Shown: positions 11,726 to 21,048, counted from the stretch's first letter. The stretch is 64,000 nucleotides of DNA from an uncultured Pelagibacteraceae bacterium (GCA_902573905.1 CACGLL010000003.1:1-64000); one strand, 5' to 3'. Program-made: numbers and translations. Notes: generated by a model from the letters alone, not told the origin.

Positions 11726-12591
11726 TAGCCAACTTCTCGCATTAAATAATCTGAGTCATGTGATGAAGTAAGCATTCGTTTATTTGTACTTTTAATTTTT
11801 GGTAAGTAACTCACATTTTTATATCTCCAAACCACTGGCTTACTTAAAGCGTAACTTCCATAAATAAAAAATCTTTTTCTGCCATTTGTTTCTTTAAACA
11901 ATGAAACACCATGATAAGAATTTGGAGTGGACTGAAAAAAAATCACACTGCCTTTAGAAGGTGTAAATTCTGTCACTTTAGTTAATTCAGAAATACCTGG
12001 GAATCTTTTAAAACTTTTTCTGTATTTCATATCAGCTTTCTTTTTAAATATTGATAAAGCTCCTCCATTTTTTTTTGGTATATCGTTTAGATAGATTAAA
12101 AAATTGTATAGTCGAGTAACATCATCTCTATGCGGTCTTAATCTATAACCACCTCTAGAAACTGAAAAATCAATATCTAAATTAACGTTTGGATTTTTAT
12201 AAGTTTTACCTAACATCTTTATTAATTCTTTAGAGTTCATGAGTTTTTTATTAGTAAACTTATCTCTTAAAAATCTATTAGGTAAATATGCGTTTGACCA
12301 ACCATAATCTTTAAAAGATTTTTTAAATTTTTTTTCAACTTTTTTATAAAAAGATTGGCTATTAAACTGTTTGTAAAGTTTATGTGAAAGTTTTGAATTT
12401 ATTAAATAATTTTTAAAATTTTTAGAGCCTTTATTTATTCTATTTCTGCCACCCATGATCATATCATCAAAAGATTTTGCATTTTTAATTTCATTAATTA
12501 ATCTCTCGCAATCCTTTGCAGATATTGCTCCTTTTCCAATCATGACTGGAAAGTTGCTTTTTACCTTCTTCAATTTGTTAACGTCAATCAT
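11725..12591 (-). CDS. 2OG-Fe(II) oxygenase family protein
   Basis: RLRPHRDDVTRLYNFLIYLND (HxD) ... NSYHGVSLF distal His ... GRKRFFIYGSY Arg. Confidence 0.75.
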   Translation of the reverse strand: MIDVNKLKKVKSNFPVMIGKGAISAKDCERLINEIKNAKSFDDMIMGGRNRINKGSKNFKNYLINSKLSHKLYKQFNSQSFYKKVEKKFKKSFKDYGWSNAYLPNRFLRDKFTNKKLMNSKELIKMLGKTYKNPNVNLDIDFSVSRGGYRLRPHRDDVTRLYNFLIYLNDIPKKNGGALSIFKKKADMKYRKSFKRFPGISELTKVTEFTPSKGSVIFFQSTPNSYHGVSLFKETNGRKRFFIYGSYALSKPVVWRYKNVSYLPKIKSTNKRMLTSSHDSDYLMREVG

Positions 12592-12610
12592 ATTGTGTTT
12601 TGTTAAAAAA

Positions 12611-12637
12611 ATGAGCGGTAGATAAACTACCGCTCAT
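12611..12637 (-). terminator. Rho-independent terminator after the ABC substrate-binding protein gene
   Basis: Perfect 11-bp stem ATGAGCGGTAG/CTACCGCTCAT with 5-nt loop, followed on the minus strand by TTTTTT. Confidence 0.85.
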
Positions 12638-12649
12638 AAATTTTAGTTT

Positions 12650-13840
12650 TTATAAACCAGCGCTAGCATTGAATGTTACAGTACCAGCAACACTTGTTTT
12701 AAAGTTTTTACCACCTCTTGTGTATTCGATCATAACAGGTGTTCTGTTACCATCTCTACACTCAGGAGTTCCTGATTTACAGAAATTGATTGGACCAGAT
12801 GCTAAACCATTGAAATCAGTAGTAGCCGCAATCGCGTCTCTTACTTTATTTCTGTCAGCAGCTAGATCTCCAGTGAATTTAACTTTTTTAAGAGCTATCT
12901 CTAGAATATCTAGTAAGTCCATCATTTGTGAAAAGTCGTGACCAGGTACAACACCATATTTGTCCTTAACCATTTTCACAAATTTCTTAGCTACAGGTCT
13001 CTTATCAGATGCAGCAAATGCAGCAGCATACGTTACACCTTTAGCAGCAGAACCAGCGTTAATTGGTATCTCTACTTTAGAACCAATAGAAGCTGTTACT
13101 CTGTGAACAGATTTTGGTATTCCAACTTCATACGATTGTACAAGTCCTCGAACTGTTTCATCCAATAGAGCTGAAATTACAAGAACTTCTGGATTAGTAG
13201 CTTTAGCTTTAGTTAAGTAACTTCTAAAGTCAGTTTCTTTTTCTCCAGATTGAACCATATAAGTTGGCTCAACATTGTAGTTCTCTCTCATGTAATCAGC
13301 TAAAGATAATGCAAAATCTTTACCAGCAGCATCTGGACCATAGATATAAGCTATCTTAGTTCCTTGATTTTCTGCAGTAAATTTACCTTGTACGATTTTG
13401 TAAAATCTTGATGATACAGGTACTCTAAAAATGTACTCACTACCTTTTTTAGTAATGTCAGCATTTGTCGAGTGAGGTATTATTTGTGGAACTTTAGCTT
13501 TAGCTGAAACAGGTACCATAGGCAATGTTACAGAACTACAGCTAGATCCAATTATAACGTGAACTTTATCTTGGTAAGCAAGTTTTGTTGCATTTGCTAC
13601 ACCTTTCTCAGATTTACACTCATCGTTATAAAGTGTTAAGTCGATTTTTTGACCGTTGATAGTGCCTTCTTTATTCCACTTTGCAACAGTATCAGTAATT
13701 AACTCACCATGTTTGTAACCCACATCAGAAAGCATTCTGAATGAAACACCAATTTTGATTGTTTCTGCTTGAGCTATCGATGTAGCTACCAAACCAAAGG
13801 TAAAGATAATTGCTGAAAAAACGTTTTTAAGTTTATTCAT
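12650..13840 (-). CDS. ABC transporter substrate-binding protein, Liv/urea family
   Basis: Signal peptide MNKLKNVFSAIIFTFGLVATSIAQA; periplasmic type-1 fold IKIGVSF..., GSSCSSVTLPMVPVS. Confidence 0.9.
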   Translation of the reverse strand: MNKLKNVFSAIIFTFGLVATSIAQAETIKIGVSFRMLSDVGYKHGELITDTVAKWNKEGTINGQKIDLTLYNDECKSEKGVANATKLAYQDKVHVIIGSSCSSVTLPMVPVSAKAKVPQIIPHSTNADITKKGSEYIFRVPVSSRFYKIVQGKFTAENQGTKIAYIYGPDAAGKDFALSLADYMRENYNVEPTYMVQSGEKETDFRSYLTKAKATNPEVLVISALLDETVRGLVQSYEVGIPKSVHRVTASIGSKVEIPINAGSAAKGVTYAAAFAASDKRPVAKKFVKMVKDKYGVVPGHDFSQMMDLLDILEIALKKVKFTGDLAADRNKVRDAIAATTDFNGLASGPINFCKSGTPECRDGNRTPVMIEYTRGGKNFKTSVAGTVTFNASAGL

Positions 13841-13865
13841 ATATCCCCCATTAATTAATTAATTG

Positions 13866-13895
13866 TTGATCAGGCTATAAAATTAAAGTTATAAT
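13866..13895 (+). promoter_or_regulatory. Candidate sigma70 promoter for the livF-livH operon
   Basis: TTGATC - 18 bp - TATAAT in the divergent intergenic region. Confidence 0.4.
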
Positions 13896-13946
13896 GTCTA
13901 TGAAAAATAGATATAATTTTTATACATAACAATTCAGGAGGGGGAA

Positions 13947-14669
13947 TTGCTTAAGATAGACCAGCTTGTCTCAGGCTACGGTACAGTTCAAATTTTAAAT
14001 GGTGCCAACATGAAAGTTGATAATCAATCTATAGTTGCATTATTAGGTGGTAACGGTACAGGCAAATCTACAATCTTAAAAGCAACATCTGGATTAATTA
14101 GAGCTTGGAAAGGATCAATAGAATTTGATGGAGAGCAAATCCACAATTTACCTCCACATGAAATAGTTGGCCGAGGACTTGTTCAAGTTACACAAGGTAA
14201 AGATGTTTTTCCTGCAATGTCAGTGACAGAAAACTTAAGATTAGGCGGGTTCATTCTTAAAACTAAAAAACAATTAAACGATAATTTAGAAAAGGTTTTT
14301 AATTATTTTCCAAGATTAAATGAAAGGAAAGATCAATTAGCAGCAACACTTTCTGGTGGAGAGTTACAAATGCTTTGTATTGGAAGAGGATTAATGTCTA
14401 ACCCTAAAATGATTATGTTAGACGAACCAAGCGCTGCCTTGGCGCCACAAATTGTTTTAGATATTTTCAAGAACATAAATAGAATTAGAAAAGATGGTTT
14501 AACCGTTTTAATAGTAGAGCAAAATGTAAGAATGGCTCTTCTTTTGGCAGACTATGGATATGTAATAAAAGACGGTGTGATTAATGTTGAGGGCGATAGT
14601 AAAAAACTCATGTACGATGAAAGTGTAAAGGAATCTTATTTAGGGGGAACAAAAGTTAATGTTCAATAA
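13947..14669 (+). CDS. livF: Branched-chain amino acid-type ABC transporter ATP-binding protein (LivF-like)
   Basis: GGNGTGKSTILK, LSGGELQMLCIGRG, MLDEPSAALAP; TTG start preceded by aggaggggg RBS. Confidence 0.92.
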   Translation: MLKIDQLVSGYGTVQILNGANMKVDNQSIVALLGGNGTGKSTILKATSGLIRAWKGSIEFDGEQIHNLPPHEIVGRGLVQVTQGKDVFPAMSVTENLRLGGFILKTKKQLNDNLEKVFNYFPRLNERKDQLAATLSGGELQMLCIGRGLMSNPKMIMLDEPSAALAPQIVLDIFKNINRIRKDGLTVLIVEQNVRMALLLADYGYVIKDGVINVEGDSKKLMYDESVKESYLGGTKVNVQ

Positions 14670-15696
14670 GCTTAGAATTGGAAAAAAGGGTGAAAATATA
14701 ATTTTTAGTGTCTTTGTTCTAATTTATATTGCTTGGTGCGTTAACAGTCCTGACATGAATATTGAATCGTTAAAATCAGTTTTAACCATTGGTTTATCTG
14801 TAGGTATAATTTATGGCCTTGTAGCTTTAGGTATTTCATTAATTTACACAGGTTTAGATGTTGTAAACTTTTCTCACGGAGAATTTTTTATGATCGGTGC
14901 GTTTGCTGGTTTAACAATGTTTAACGTTTTAGGAGATCAAGATTGGATTTTTAATGTTTTTCCTGATGCTTATGGCTGGATAATATATGTGGTTTGTTTA
15001 TTTACAGCTTTTGTTTCAATGGGTCTATTTGGTGTTTTTATTGAGAGAGTATTTTTAAGACCATTAACTAAAAAAGGTGGTGGTTATACCGTTGCTGGTA
15101 TGGGAATAATCATTTGCGGATTTGGTTTATCGGTGGTTTTGATTAACGTAGCTTATTTAATTTGGAATCCTGTTGCAAAACCTTTTCCAGCGGAATTAGG
15201 TTTGCCAATGGAAATTGGAGGATTATTTTTACCTATCACTTACATTTGGATGATTATTGTGGGTCTTGGAGTGGCTGCGGGTCTTTGGTTCTTTTTAAAT
15301 AAAACTAAAATGGGACTAGGAATTCGTGCTGTAGCATTTTCTAAAGATGTCTCAAACTTAGTAGGAATAAATGTTCCTTTATATATTTCAATAATTTTTG
15401 GAATAGCATGTGCAATTGCTGGTATTGGAGGGACACTTGTTGGTCCAACTTATCAAGTTGTGGTTTTCATGGGTTACATTATTCTAATGAAGGCTTTCGC
15501 AGCAGCAGTTGTTGGTGGATTTGGAAATCTTCCAGGCGCCATCGTAGGCGGATTTACTGTTGGTATATTTGAAACAGCTTCATCTTTTTATATTTCTGGA
15601 AGCCATAAAGATCTATATGCATTTTTATTAATGATAGTTGTTTTAATGATTAAACCAACTGGTTTCTTTGGAACTCAAGTCAAAATGAAAGCTTAA
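14659..15696 (+). CDS. livH: Branched-chain amino acid-type ABC transporter permease (LivH-like)
   Basis: GLVALGISLIYTGLDVVNFSHGEFFMIGAF, AAAVVGGFGNLPGAIVGG. Confidence 0.92.
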   Translation: MFNKLRIGKKGENIIFSVFVLIYIAWCVNSPDMNIESLKSVLTIGLSVGIIYGLVALGISLIYTGLDVVNFSHGEFFMIGAFAGLTMFNVLGDQDWIFNVFPDAYGWIIYVVCLFTAFVSMGLFGVFIERVFLRPLTKKGGGYTVAGMGIIICGFGLSVVLINVAYLIWNPVAKPFPAELGLPMEIGGLFLPITYIWMIIVGLGVAAGLWFFLNKTKMGLGIRAVAFSKDVSNLVGINVPLYISIIFGIACAIAGIGGTLVGPTYQVVVFMGYIILMKAFAAAVVGGFGNLPGAIVGGFTVGIFETASSFYISGSHKDLYAFLLMIVVLMIKPTGFFGTQVKMKA

Positions 15697-16640
15697 TGAT
15701 AAATAAAGATACAAAAGTCGCTGTATTAGGTGCTGGAGCAATGGGCTGTCTATTTGGAGGTTTATTAGCTGAAAAGGGTTTAAATGTAACTCTTATAGAT
15801 GTTTGGCAAGAACATGTAGATGAAATTAATAAAAAAGGGTTAAAAATGATGGGTTATGGTGGAGATCGAACAATTAAAATTAAAGCTACTACTGAACCTA
15901 AAACATTAGATAAAGTTGATGCAATTATAGTGATGTGCAAAGCAACAGCTTTAAAAACAGCTTTGACAAATTCAAAAAATATCATTGGCGACAAGACAAT
16001 GTTAATGTCTTTTCAAAACGGTATTGGTCATGAGGAAATCATGCAAGAAATTGCTGGTACAGATAAAGTTTTAGGGGGGTCTACTACTCAAGCAGCGAGT
16101 GTTCAAGGTCCAGGAATTATTCAAAATCATGCAAGTCTTCCATCTTGGATTGGTGAATATAATGGTGGAGCAACTGAAAGAGTTAAAGATTTAGCTGAAA
16201 CTTTTACCGCTTTTGGATTAGAAACAAGAACTGAAGAAAATATTAAAAAAAGAAAATGGATGAAGTTATTTGCACTTACTGCAATAGGTCCTCTATCAGC
16301 TATATTTGATCTACATCATACAGATTTATATATCAGCAATAAAAATCAAAACATGTCTAGAAAATTAGGAAAAGATATAATTCTTGAAACTAGAAATGTA
16401 GCTAAAGCAGATGGTGTCGATGTAACAGAAGATGAGTGTTTAGAAATGTTCAATAGAATTGTCGACTCTAGGCAAACAAATAAATCTTCCATGGCGTTTG
16501 ATGTTCTTAAGAAGAGAGCCTCGGAAATTGATTTTATTAGTGGCGCTGTGTCTAGGATAGGAAAAAAACACGGGGTAAAAACCCCATTAAACGATTTAAT
16601 GTATAGTATTATCAAAATCAAAGAGGGTATGTACGTATAA
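15696..16640 (+). CDS. Ketopantoate reductase (PanE/ApbA) family dehydrogenase
   Basis: AVLGAGAMGCLFGGLLAEKG, SFQNGIGHEEI, KKRKWMKLFALTAIGPLSAI. Confidence 0.85.
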   Translation: MINKDTKVAVLGAGAMGCLFGGLLAEKGLNVTLIDVWQEHVDEINKKGLKMMGYGGDRTIKIKATTEPKTLDKVDAIIVMCKATALKTALTNSKNIIGDKTMLMSFQNGIGHEEIMQEIAGTDKVLGGSTTQAASVQGPGIIQNHASLPSWIGEYNGGATERVKDLAETFTAFGLETRTEENIKKRKWMKLFALTAIGPLSAIFDLHHTDLYISNKNQNMSRKLGKDIILETRNVAKADGVDVTEDECLEMFNRIVDSRQTNKSSMAFDVLKKRASEIDFISGAVSRIGKKHGVKTPLNDLMYSIIKIKEGMYV

Positions 16641-16645
16641 GAGTT

Positions 16646-18559
16646 GTGTCTAAAGAAATCATTTGGCATCCATCTAAAAATCAAGTTCAAAATTCAAAAC
16701 TAACTGAATTTATTAAATACTGTAAAACGAAAGATTATGATGAATTAGAAAAGAAAAGTTTTTCAGATCCAGGATGGCTTTGGGACAAAGTAATTAAATT
16801 TAGTGATTTAAAATTTTATAAACCATATACAAAAATATTAGATGAATCCGAGGGGACTCCTTGGACTAAGTGGTGTGTAGGAGGGAAAACTAATATTGTT
16901 CTTAATTGTATAGATCGACATAAGAATCAAGAATTTTTTAAAAAGACTTTTATTTTTGCTGAAAGAGAAGATGGGAAAGAAAGCTCAATTACTTATGAGG
17001 AATTTGATAAGCAAATATCAAAGGTTGGGAATACTTTAAAGACTAATGGTTTTAAAAAAGGTGATGTGATCGCATTATATATGCCTCAATTTATAGAAAC
17101 TTACGTTGCTTACTTTGCTATTTTAAAAGTTGGGTGTGTGGTACTACCTTTATTTTCTGGATATGGATCAAAGGCAGTCATTGAAAGAATGAGCATAGCA
17201 AAAGCAAAAGGAATTTTTACTGTTGAAAAGACATTTAGAAAAGCAAAAGAGATAAGAATGTTTGATCAAATTAAAGATGATTTAGATCAAGTAATTTCTT
17301 TAGAAAAAATATTTTTATTAGGAAAAGAAAAAGGAAAGAAAATTTTTAACTGGGAAAATTTTCAAAATGTTTCCGATAATTTAAAAACAGAGGAAACAAA
17401 TTCAGAAGATCCTGCAATTATTCATTTTACATCAGGCACAACAGGAAAACCCAAAGGATGTGTTTATACTCATATTGGTTTAGTTACCAAGATGTCTTTT
17501 GATGAGGGAGTTTTAGCAGACTTTAAACAAACTGATGTTCATTTGTGTATGGCTGACATGGGATGGATGGTGGGTTCTAAGTCTGCAACAATAGCTTCCG
17601 TACATGGAGCGCAAATGGTAATTGCTGAAGGTGTGCCTGATTTTCCTGATGAAGTTCGTTTCTGGAAACTTATTGAAAAATACAAGGTTTCCTGGACAGA
17701 ACTTTCTCCTGCTCTCATTAGAGCGCAAATGATTAAAGATGAAAATCTTTTTAAAAATTTAGATTTAAGCTCGTTAAGGATGATTTGTACTGGTGGAGAA
17801 CCTTGGACAGAAAAACCTTGGAAATGGTTATTTCAAGTCATTGGCAAATCTAAAGTTCCTATTATGAATTCAGCTGGGGGGACCGAGGTTTCTGGTTCTA
17901 TTTTACATTGTTGTTTACATCGTCCTTTTAAGGTTGGATCTTTTAATGCTCCCATTCCCGGAATGAGTGCGGACATCTTAAATTTAGATGGAAAAAAAGT
18001 TTCTACAAATGAAATGGGTGAATTGGTCATGAGAAAATCATCAATTGGATTAACAAAGAGTTTATGGAATGACGATAAGCGTTACATCGATAATTACTGG
18101 AGTATGATTAAAGATTATTGGGTGCATGGCGATCTTGCAAGTAGGGATGCTGATGGTCATTGGTATTTACATGGAAGATCTGATGATACCATTAAAGTGT
18201 CAGGAAAAAGAATAGGTCCTACCGAGCTTGAGAGTGTTATAGTAAAAAGTGGAAAAGTAAAAGAGGTTGCTGCTGTTGGAATACCTGACGAAAATAAAGG
18301 ATCAAAAATCATTTTATCTATAGTTCCTGCAGAAAACAATGATCAAAAAGAAAGTTTTTTTGAAGATTTAGTTATAAAAGATTTAGGGAAATCATTTAAG
18401 CCTGATAGGGTAATTTTTGTAAAAGATTTGCCTAAAACAAGAAATATGAAAATTATGAGAAGAGTTATAAAATCATGTTTAGCAAACCAAGATCCAGGTG
18501 ATTTAACAACACTATTAAATCCAGAGTCTGTAGATGAAATTAGATCACATGCGATTTAA
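16646..18559 (+). CDS. Acetoacetyl-/acetyl-CoA synthetase-like acyl-CoA ligase
   Basis: HFTSGTTGKPKGCVYTH AMP-binding motif, DYWVHGDLASRDADGHWYLHGRSDDTIKVSGKRIGPTELES. Confidence 0.9.
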   Translation: MSKEIIWHPSKNQVQNSKLTEFIKYCKTKDYDELEKKSFSDPGWLWDKVIKFSDLKFYKPYTKILDESEGTPWTKWCVGGKTNIVLNCIDRHKNQEFFKKTFIFAEREDGKESSITYEEFDKQISKVGNTLKTNGFKKGDVIALYMPQFIETYVAYFAILKVGCVVLPLFSGYGSKAVIERMSIAKAKGIFTVEKTFRKAKEIRMFDQIKDDLDQVISLEKIFLLGKEKGKKIFNWENFQNVSDNLKTEETNSEDPAIIHFTSGTTGKPKGCVYTHIGLVTKMSFDEGVLADFKQTDVHLCMADMGWMVGSKSATIASVHGAQMVIAEGVPDFPDEVRFWKLIEKYKVSWTELSPALIRAQMIKDENLFKNLDLSSLRMICTGGEPWTEKPWKWLFQVIGKSKVPIMNSAGGTEVSGSILHCCLHRPFKVGSFNAPIPGMSADILNLDGKKVSTNEMGELVMRKSSIGLTKSLWNDDKRYIDNYWSMIKDYWVHGDLASRDADGHWYLHGRSDDTIKVSGKRIGPTELESVIVKSGKVKEVAAVGIPDENKGSKIILSIVPAENNDQKESFFEDLVIKDLGKSFKPDRVIFVKDLPKTRNMKIMRRVIKSCLANQDPGDLTTLLNPESVDEIRSHAI

Positions 18560-19319
18560 AGATATATTATATGAAGTTAAAGGTGATTACGCTCATGTCA
18601 CTATAAATAGACCTAAGGTGTTAAATGCTTTTACACCAGTAACTCTTCAAGAACTTAAGGTAGCTCTCCATGACGCAGAAAAAGATAAAGAGGTTGGAGT
18701 AATAGTTTTATCAGGCACTGGAGGTAGAGCATTTTGCTCAGGTGGAGACATGAACTGGGAAAGCTCTAAAGAATTTCAAGATCATGAATACGAATTTCAC
18801 ATTCACTTAACTAAGTGTAGTAAACCTATAATTGCAAAAGTCGATGGTTACGCAATAGGAGGGGGTAATCACATGGCATATTTTTGTGATTTAACTATAG
18901 CAAGTGAGAATTCTATATTTGGACAAAATGGTCCCAGAGTAGGTTCTCCCGCGGGAGGAGCTATCGTTGCCCATTCTGCAAATATTTTAGGACACAAACG
19001 TGCAAGAGAAATGTGGATGACATGTAAAAGATACTCTGCAAAAGAGATGATGAATTGGGGATTGGTAAACTCAGTAGTGAAGAAAGATAAATTAGACGAG
19101 GAAGTTAAAAAGTATGGTGATGAAATTTTAAAAGCCGCACCTACTTGTTTAAAAATATTAAAGGCCAGTTTTAGAAAACAATTTGAAGAAATTTTAAAAA
19201 TTACCCAAAAAGGTATGGTTGAAGAAGTTGCTCCAGGTTATTTTAAAACTGGCGAACAGGCAGAGGGTGCAAAAGCTTTCTTAGAAAAAAGAAAACCTAA
19301 CTTCAAAAAATTCAGGTAA
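18534..19319 (+). CDS. Enoyl-CoA hydratase/isomerase family protein, MenB/BadI-like
   Basis: GRAFCSGGDMNW, GYAIGGGNHMAYFCDLTIASENSIFGQNGPRVGS, GHKRAREMWMTCKRYSAKEMMNWGLVN. Confidence 0.88.
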   Translation: MKLDHMRFKDILYEVKGDYAHVTINRPKVLNAFTPVTLQELKVALHDAEKDKEVGVIVLSGTGGRAFCSGGDMNWESSKEFQDHEYEFHIHLTKCSKPIIAKVDGYAIGGGNHMAYFCDLTIASENSIFGQNGPRVGSPAGGAIVAHSANILGHKRAREMWMTCKRYSAKEMMNWGLVNSVVKKDKLDEEVKKYGDEILKAAPTCLKILKASFRKQFEEILKITQKGMVEEVAPGYFKTGEQAEGAKAFLEKRKPNFKKFR

Positions 19320-20408
19320 ATGAAAATAAAATCTATCAAAGCTATAACTTTGAGTATGCCATTTAGTCATGGAGGTAAAAAAGTAATTTTTCACGGAAAA
19401 GAATGGAAAAGTTTGGAATTTAACCTAGTTAAAATTGAAACAGATAAAGGTATCACTGGTTGGGGTGAAGCCTTTGGTTATACAAGTTGGAAAGCAGTAA
19501 AAATTGCAATCGAAGAAATGGTGGCTCCTTTAATTGTAGGAAAAGATATGAGTAACATACCAGATCTTCTTTTAACCCTTCAAAAATCTTTGCACTTATT
19601 TGGTAGATACGGGATAACAATGTTTGCAATATCTGGTGTTGAAATTGCATTATGGGATGCTTTAGGCAAAGAAAAAAGTAAGCCAATTCATGAATTGTTA
19701 GGAAAAAAAAATAAAGATTTATTTAAAGCCTATTCAAGTCTTTTTAGATATGGAGATCCAAAAATTATAGAACAAAAATGTAAGCAATCTTTAGATGACG
19801 GTTATCAAGCAATTAAACTACATGAAATAGAGAATGATTGTATAGAGGCTGGTAGAAAAGGAACAGGTAATCTTCCTTTAATGTTAGATACTAATTGTCC
19901 TTGGACTTATGAAGAAACACTATCCAAAAAAGATTTTTTAAAAAGCATGAAACTCACTTGGTTAGAAGAACCTATTTACCCACCAGAAGATTATGAAACT
20001 CTCGCAAAATTAAATAAAGAACTAGGGATACCTATAGCTTGTGGAGAGAATGCATGCACAGAATTTGAGTTTAAATCAATGATTAAACAAAAAGCAGCTA
20101 CTTTTGTTCAACCGTCAGTAATAAAAGTTGGTGGTATTTACGAGATGTTCAAAATAATTCAACATGCAGAAAAAAATGATATCTCTGTAATGCCTCATAC
20201 TGCTTATTTTGGGCCAGGTTTTTTAGCCACTCTTCAATTATCTGCATTAATGAAAAAGGACACCTATATTGAAAGATTCTATTTAGATATTGATCAGGAA
20301 TTTTACCCAAATTTCAAGAGAGCACTAAATGGAAAGTATAAATTACCCTCCGGACCAGGTCTTGGTATTGATTTAGACTATAATAAATTAAGTAAATATG
20401 AAATATAG
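19320..20408 (+). CDS. Enolase superfamily (mandelate racemase/muconate lactonizing) protein
   Basis: GWGEAFGYTSW, AIKLHE, LMLDTN, WLEEPIYPPED, ACGENACT, MPHTAYFGPGF. Confidence 0.9.
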   Translation: MKIKSIKAITLSMPFSHGGKKVIFHGKEWKSLEFNLVKIETDKGITGWGEAFGYTSWKAVKIAIEEMVAPLIVGKDMSNIPDLLLTLQKSLHLFGRYGITMFAISGVEIALWDALGKEKSKPIHELLGKKNKDLFKAYSSLFRYGDPKIIEQKCKQSLDDGYQAIKLHEIENDCIEAGRKGTGNLPLMLDTNCPWTYEETLSKKDFLKSMKLTWLEEPIYPPEDYETLAKLNKELGIPIACGENACTEFEFKSMIKQKAATFVQPSVIKVGGIYEMFKIIQHAEKNDISVMPHTAYFGPGFLATLQLSALMKKDTYIERFYLDIDQEFYPNFKRALNGKYKLPSGPGLGIDLDYNKLSKYEI

Positions 20409-21048
20409 ATCTGTTTTATTCGTTCCAGGACACGAAGAAAAAAAAATTAAAAAAGCATATACATTAAATTCAGATTTAATAGTTCTTGACTTAGAATCAA
20501 CCGTTCCTGAAGATCAGAAAGATCAGGCTAAAAAAATAATAAAAGAATGCAATGTTAATAAAAATCAAACATATATAAGAATAAATAAAAATTCTGATTT
20601 AGAATTTGTAACATCAGAAAAATTCCCTGGAATATTCTTACCTTTTACGGAGTCAAAAAAACAGTTAATAGAGATAGATGCATTATTAAAAAAAAACGAG
20701 AAATTGAAGACCGATGTAATCCCTATCTTGGAAAGTATAAACGGTTTAGCTAATCTTCAGGAAATTTGCTCTTTTACAGAAAGAATTCAAATTATATCTT
20801 TTGGTTCTCATGATTTAGCTAAATCAATAAATCTTAAGATTTCAGAAGATGAAAAAGAAATATTGGAATTTAGAAAAAACATAGTAAATAAATCTAAAAA
20901 TATTAAGAGTCCAATAGATACCTCTTATTTGAATTTTAAAGATTTAAATGGATTTGAAAACTCATGTAATATGGTTAAAAAATTAGGTTTTGGTGGTAAA
21001 GCTTGTATTCATCCGGACCAAGTTCAAATCTCGAACAAAATTTTTTAA
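20398..21048 (+). CDS. CitE/HpcH-HpaI aldolase family protein (short form)
   Basis: RSVLFVPGHEEKKI, LDLESTVPEDQKD, ILESINGL, GGKACIHPDQV. Confidence 0.8.
   Translation: MKYRSVLFVPGHEEKKIKKAYTLNSDLIVLDLESTVPEDQKDQAKKIIKECNVNKNQTYIRINKNSDLEFVTSEKFPGIFLPFTESKKQLIEIDALLKKNEKLKTDVIPILESINGLANLQEICSFTERIQIISFGSHDLAKSINLKISEDEKEILEFRKNIVNKSKNIKSPIDTSYLNFKDLNGFENSCNMVKKLGFGGKACIHPDQVQISNKIF

Noticed and set aside
13850-13864. Short ATTA tandem repeat in the liv divergent intergenic region
   Set aside because: About three to four copies of a 4-mer in AT-rich DNA; not distinguishable from chance.
21003-21047. Extended start of the AIG2-like protein
   Set aside because: The extra 15 residues overlap the CitE-like gene; ATG at 21048 overlapping the TAA fits the coupling style and the family N-terminus.
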